Shown here one piece after another: positions 61,525-64,000 of a DNA stretch of 64,000 nucleotides (positions are counted from its first letter, which is position 1; every line of letters starts with the position of its first letter). The DNA lies in NCBI GenBank assembly GCA_964596775.1, contig CAZQVN010000009.1, positions 1-64,000 of the forward strand, written 5' to 3'. Below the pieces are notes generated by a model, which did no database searches, was not told where the DNA came from, and saw nothing but the letters and a program-made list of their open reading frames with translations. The position numbers were made by a program, and so were the translations under genes. This stretch comes from CAZQVN01 sp964596775 (lineage in GTDB: Bacteria > Eisenbacteria > RBG-16-71-46 > JABDJR01 > JAWXBZ01).

Positions 61525-63086
61525 TCACTCCCTGAAGAATCGGAACGCGCCCGGCCCGCGCGGGGCCAGGCCAGAAGGACCCGGCCCAGCCGGGACATCG
61601 GTCCGGAGCCCAGAAGACCGATCAACCTGTCCTCCTCCGCCGGCGCAAAGTACCTGAGCCGGACGAGCGCCGCGTTCAGGAGGAGCACGAACAGCAGCGA
61701 CAGCCCAAGCGCCAGGAACACGGACGTGATCGGCCACATGCCGGCGCAGAGGGCCGCGCCCCCCCAGACCGCGAGCCCCCCCAGACCGTGCGCGATGAAA
61801 AAGACGCCGCGCGGGTGCGGAAGTCCCAGCCGTTTCAGGGACCAGACAGTGTAATTGAGGCTCAGCAGCGCGGCAACCACCGTTCCGCAGGCGAAGCCGG
61901 GCAGGCCGAAGTAGGGCAGAAGAAGGACGCCGGTCAGGAGCGCCGAGGCCAGCCAGATGATTTCGGCGGTCACGGAAATCCAGATGTGTCCGCTGGCCCG
62001 GAGAAACGTGGTCAGCGGCGCCTGGAGCGACAGGATCGGCACCGCGGCCATCAGGGCGGTCAGCACCGGCACGGACGCCAGATAGTTCTCGTTGCTGGCC
62101 AGGACCACACCGGAACGGGCGAGCAGCACGACCGGAACGCAGATCAGGACGCCGACGACCCATTCCAGCTTGCTGAACAGCGCGAGATCCTCGCGCACGG
62201 CGTCCGCCGCCCCCCTCTCCCACTTGAACGCCAGCTCCGGCTTGGCCACCTGCTGGGGGATGAACAGGATCTTGCGGGTGAACAGGCTGATCCGGCCGGC
62301 CACGTGGTAGACGGCCACCGAGGAGAGCGGCGCCACCGCGGCCAGGAGCAGGCGGTCCGCGCTCTCCAGCGCGATCGCCACCGCGGAGGTGACCATCGAT
62401 CCGCCCCAGAACGAGCGGATCTCCTGGATCAGCGCCCGCATCCGGACCGGAAAGGGCGGAGCGTCGTGGTGCACCGCCTCCCGGTTCATCCGGAGAAACG
62501 CCACGATCCCCCCGCACCCCACGCAGGACGACCAGCCGAGAAAGCACCAGAACACCGTGGACACCTCGAGCGACTCGCGGAACCAGAGGAACAGCGCGGT
62601 CAGGCCGATCATGTACGCCGTTTCCATGAACAGCGCGGGGGTCATCCGGCGGGTTCCCTGGAACACGGCGGACGCGAACGCGCGCAGCGAGAACGCCATC
62701 ACCGAAAAGAAGCCGAGGCAGAGGAGCCCCGCGGTGATCCCCGGGCGGTCGAGGTGCGCGGCCAGCGGCCCGGCCAGGAGCGCCAGCGCGGCGCCGATCA
62801 GGAGCCCCGCCGGAAACCAGAGCAGCAATGCCGTCTTCAGGAGATCGACGATCGCGCCCGGCCGCTCCTCGGCCTCGAACTTGGCGCCGTAGCGCACCAT
62901 CACCACCGAGAACCCGAGCTCGGCCACGCCGCCGAGAAGGGCGCCCATGGCGAACACGGAGGAGAACAGGCCGAACTGCGTCGGATCGAGCCAGTGCGTG
63001 AGGATCTTGATCTGCGCGAACACGAACACAGCCTGGATGACGAACGTTCCGGTCATGGCGAACGCGTTCGAGCGGACGCGGGTCAT
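61521..63086 (-). CDS. Polysaccharide flippase (Wzx-like, MATE/MVF superfamily)
   Basis: The 521-residue protein has about 14 membrane helices and the typical start (S-N-A-F-A-M-T-G-T-F-V-I-Q-A-V, then the D-P-T-Q-F-G-L-F-S motif common in Wzx). It would move polyprenyl-linked oligosaccharides across the inner membrane. The ATG overlaps the upstream gene's stop (ATGA). Confidence 0.88.
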   Translation of the reverse strand: MTRVRSNAFAMTGTFVIQAVFVFAQIKILTHWLDPTQFGLFSSVFAMGALLGGVAELGFSVVMVRYGAKFEAEERPGAIVDLLKTALLLWFPAGLLIGAALALLAGPLAAHLDRPGITAGLLCLGFFSVMAFSLRAFASAVFQGTRRMTPALFMETAYMIGLTALFLWFRESLEVSTVFWCFLGWSSCVGCGGIVAFLRMNREAVHHDAPPFPVRMRALIQEIRSFWGGSMVTSAVAIALESADRLLLAAVAPLSSVAVYHVAGRISLFTRKILFIPQQVAKPELAFKWERGAADAVREDLALFSKLEWVVGVLICVPVVLLARSGVVLASNENYLASVPVLTALMAAVPILSLQAPLTTFLRASGHIWISVTAEIIWLASALLTGVLLLPYFGLPGFACGTVVAALLSLNYTVWSLKRLGLPHPRGVFFIAHGLGGLAVWGGAALCAGMWPITSVFLALGLSLLFVLLLNAALVRLRYFAPAEEDRLIGLLGSGPMSRLGRVLLAWPRAGRARSDSSGSE

Positions 63087-64000
63087 GGCGCGCCCGTGAG
63101 GATCACCAGCGGCCCGGATGCGGACGGGGCGTATCCCTCCGGCTCGAGACGGCGGACGAGGGCCGGCGTCGCGGCGATGCCGGTCGGGTCCGGACCGGAA
63201 CGGTCGCGCCAGAGGATCACGGTGCGGCGCGCCGCCCCCGTTCCCGCCACGGCGTCGAACTGCTCGTCGACGGGGATCCAGAGGAACGGCTTTCCCGTGT
63301 ACCAGGCGTAGAACGCCGGATAGTCCGCCAGCCCGAAGCGGTCCGCCGGCACGGCGCGCGCCGCGGCCGACCAGTCCAGCGCGGCGGGATCGGGACCGGT
63401 GCGCCGCGCCCGGTCGCGCCGCGTCGCGGTGAGCGCCCCGACGGCCTGGAGAGCCGCCAGCGCCAGGACGGCCGCGGCGATCCAGTGCGCGGCGCGGCGC
63501 GACAGCTCCGTCCGCCCCTCGTGGACGAAGCGCTCGCGGATCCGGGCGAGGAGGATCAGGCCGACGACGGTCACCAGCGGGATGAACGGATGGAGGAACC
63601 GCGGCGCGAACTGCAGCGGCGACAGCACCACGATGAACGACAGGAGCCCGATCAGCACCGCGGAGCAGTACGCGGACTCGCGGCCGACCCGGGTGATCCG
63701 TCCCATGGCCGCCCAGACGAACGGCGCGAGAGCCGGGAGCGGCAGGAGCAGCGCCTGCCTGGCGAAGTTGTAAAAGTTCCGGAGCGACTTCATCACCACG
63801 ACATCGAGATGCGCGAACGCCCAGAGCACCGGCGACCTTCCGATCAGGTCGATGCGCCGCGACGACTCCCAGGCCGGAAACAGCGGCGTGTCCACGTAGA
63901 CAAGGCTCGACGCCCCGAAGAACAGCCTCCCGGTGACGATCACGTTGCGGATCGTCCAGGGCACGGTGACGAGAAACGCCGCGAGGAGGTAGATCCAGAT
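63083..64000 (-). CDS. C-terminal part of a GT-C membrane glycosyltransferase (cut by window edge)
   Basis: The frame is open to the right edge, so only the last 305 codons are seen. Several membrane helices and the end of a periplasmic domain fit the PMT/ArnT-like (GT39) class, as in the gene at 23008. The catalytic Asp-Glu loop would be beyond the edge. It heads the visible part of the polysaccharide operon and overlaps the flippase start by four bases. Confidence 0.72.
   Translation of the reverse strand: MWIYLLAAFLVTVPWTIRNVIVTGRLFFGASSLVYVDTPLFPAWESSRRIDLIGRSPVLWAFAHLDVVVMKSLRNFYNFARQALLLPLPALAPFVWAAMGRITRVGRESAYCSAVLIGLLSFIVVLSPLQFAPRFLHPFIPLVTVVGLILLARIRERFVHEGRTELSRRAAHWIAAAVLALAALQAVGALTATRRDRARRTGPDPAALDWSAAARAVPADRFGLADYPAFYAWYTGKPFLWIPVDEQFDAVAGTGAARRTVILWRDRSGPDPTGIAATPALVRRLEPEGYAPSASGPLVILTGAP

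Overview
The window is about 64 kb of very GC-rich bacterial chromosome, densely packed and mostly arranged in long operons whose start and stop codons overlap (ATGA, GTGA, TGATG). It points to a free-living diderm: flagellar stator genes, a meso-DAP type MurE, a TonB-dependent receptor, an RND pump, lipoprotein signals and a Tat-like signal. Two secreted proteins end in FlgD/T9SS-like C-terminal sorting domains, and several genes are metallopeptidases. That combination is typical of FCB-related candidate phyla such as Eisenbacteria or Krumholzibacteriota. This placement is inference; no rRNA or other taxonomic marker lies in the window.

Layout. 1-4 kb: a secreted YceI-like protein, then motA-motB-PilZ (a stator operon with a probable c-di-GMP sensor). 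4-4.8 kb: an ankyrin protein. 5-22.8 kb, minus strand: one continuous division and cell wall (dcw) cluster, mraZ-rsmH-ftsL-ftsI-murE-murF-mraY-murD-ftsW-murG-murC-ftsQ-ftsA-ftsZ, without murB or ddl. Its MurG carries a roughly 196-residue Arg/Gly-rich N-terminal extension. 23-33.2 kb: a GT-C glycosyltransferase, an M14 peptidase, an MgtE Mg2+ channel and an RND efflux pair. 33.25-36.9 kb: an island of visibly lower GC with three exported-protein genes, bounded by a 10-bp direct repeat. 37.2-50.7 kb: housekeeping and accessory genes (DUF1326, two SpoIIE-type phosphatases, an S9 peptidase, DUF885, a VapBC-type toxin-antitoxin pair, a CaCA antiporter, amphi-Trp, glucokinase, arsM, moaA, a zinc-ribbon protein). 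50.9-57.6 kb: a cobalamin riboswitch followed by a four-gene outer-membrane operon. 57.6-64 kb, minus strand: a surface polysaccharide operon.

The two most interesting regions are as follows. (1) The island holds a Tat-signal protein ending in a six-cysteine hydrophobic domain after a proline-rich linker, a lipoprotein with TPR-like repeats and a secretin core, and a small exported C2-like protein. The arrangement suggests a compact two-step export or bacteriocin-like cassette. It sits just downstream of the RND permease gene; joining the two 10-bp repeats restores an in-frame second copy of that permease's C-terminal tail, which suggests insertion into a pre-existing duplication. (2) The B12 operon pairs a BtuB-like receptor with a beta-propeller lipoprotein, a second propeller with a sorting domain, and a BNR-like secreted protein. 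It resembles the BtuB-BtuG system of Bacteroides but has a different composition. The first propeller gene also contains an in-frame 15-bp perfect palindrome that looks like an insertion.

No tRNA, rRNA, CRISPR array or transposase was recognised.
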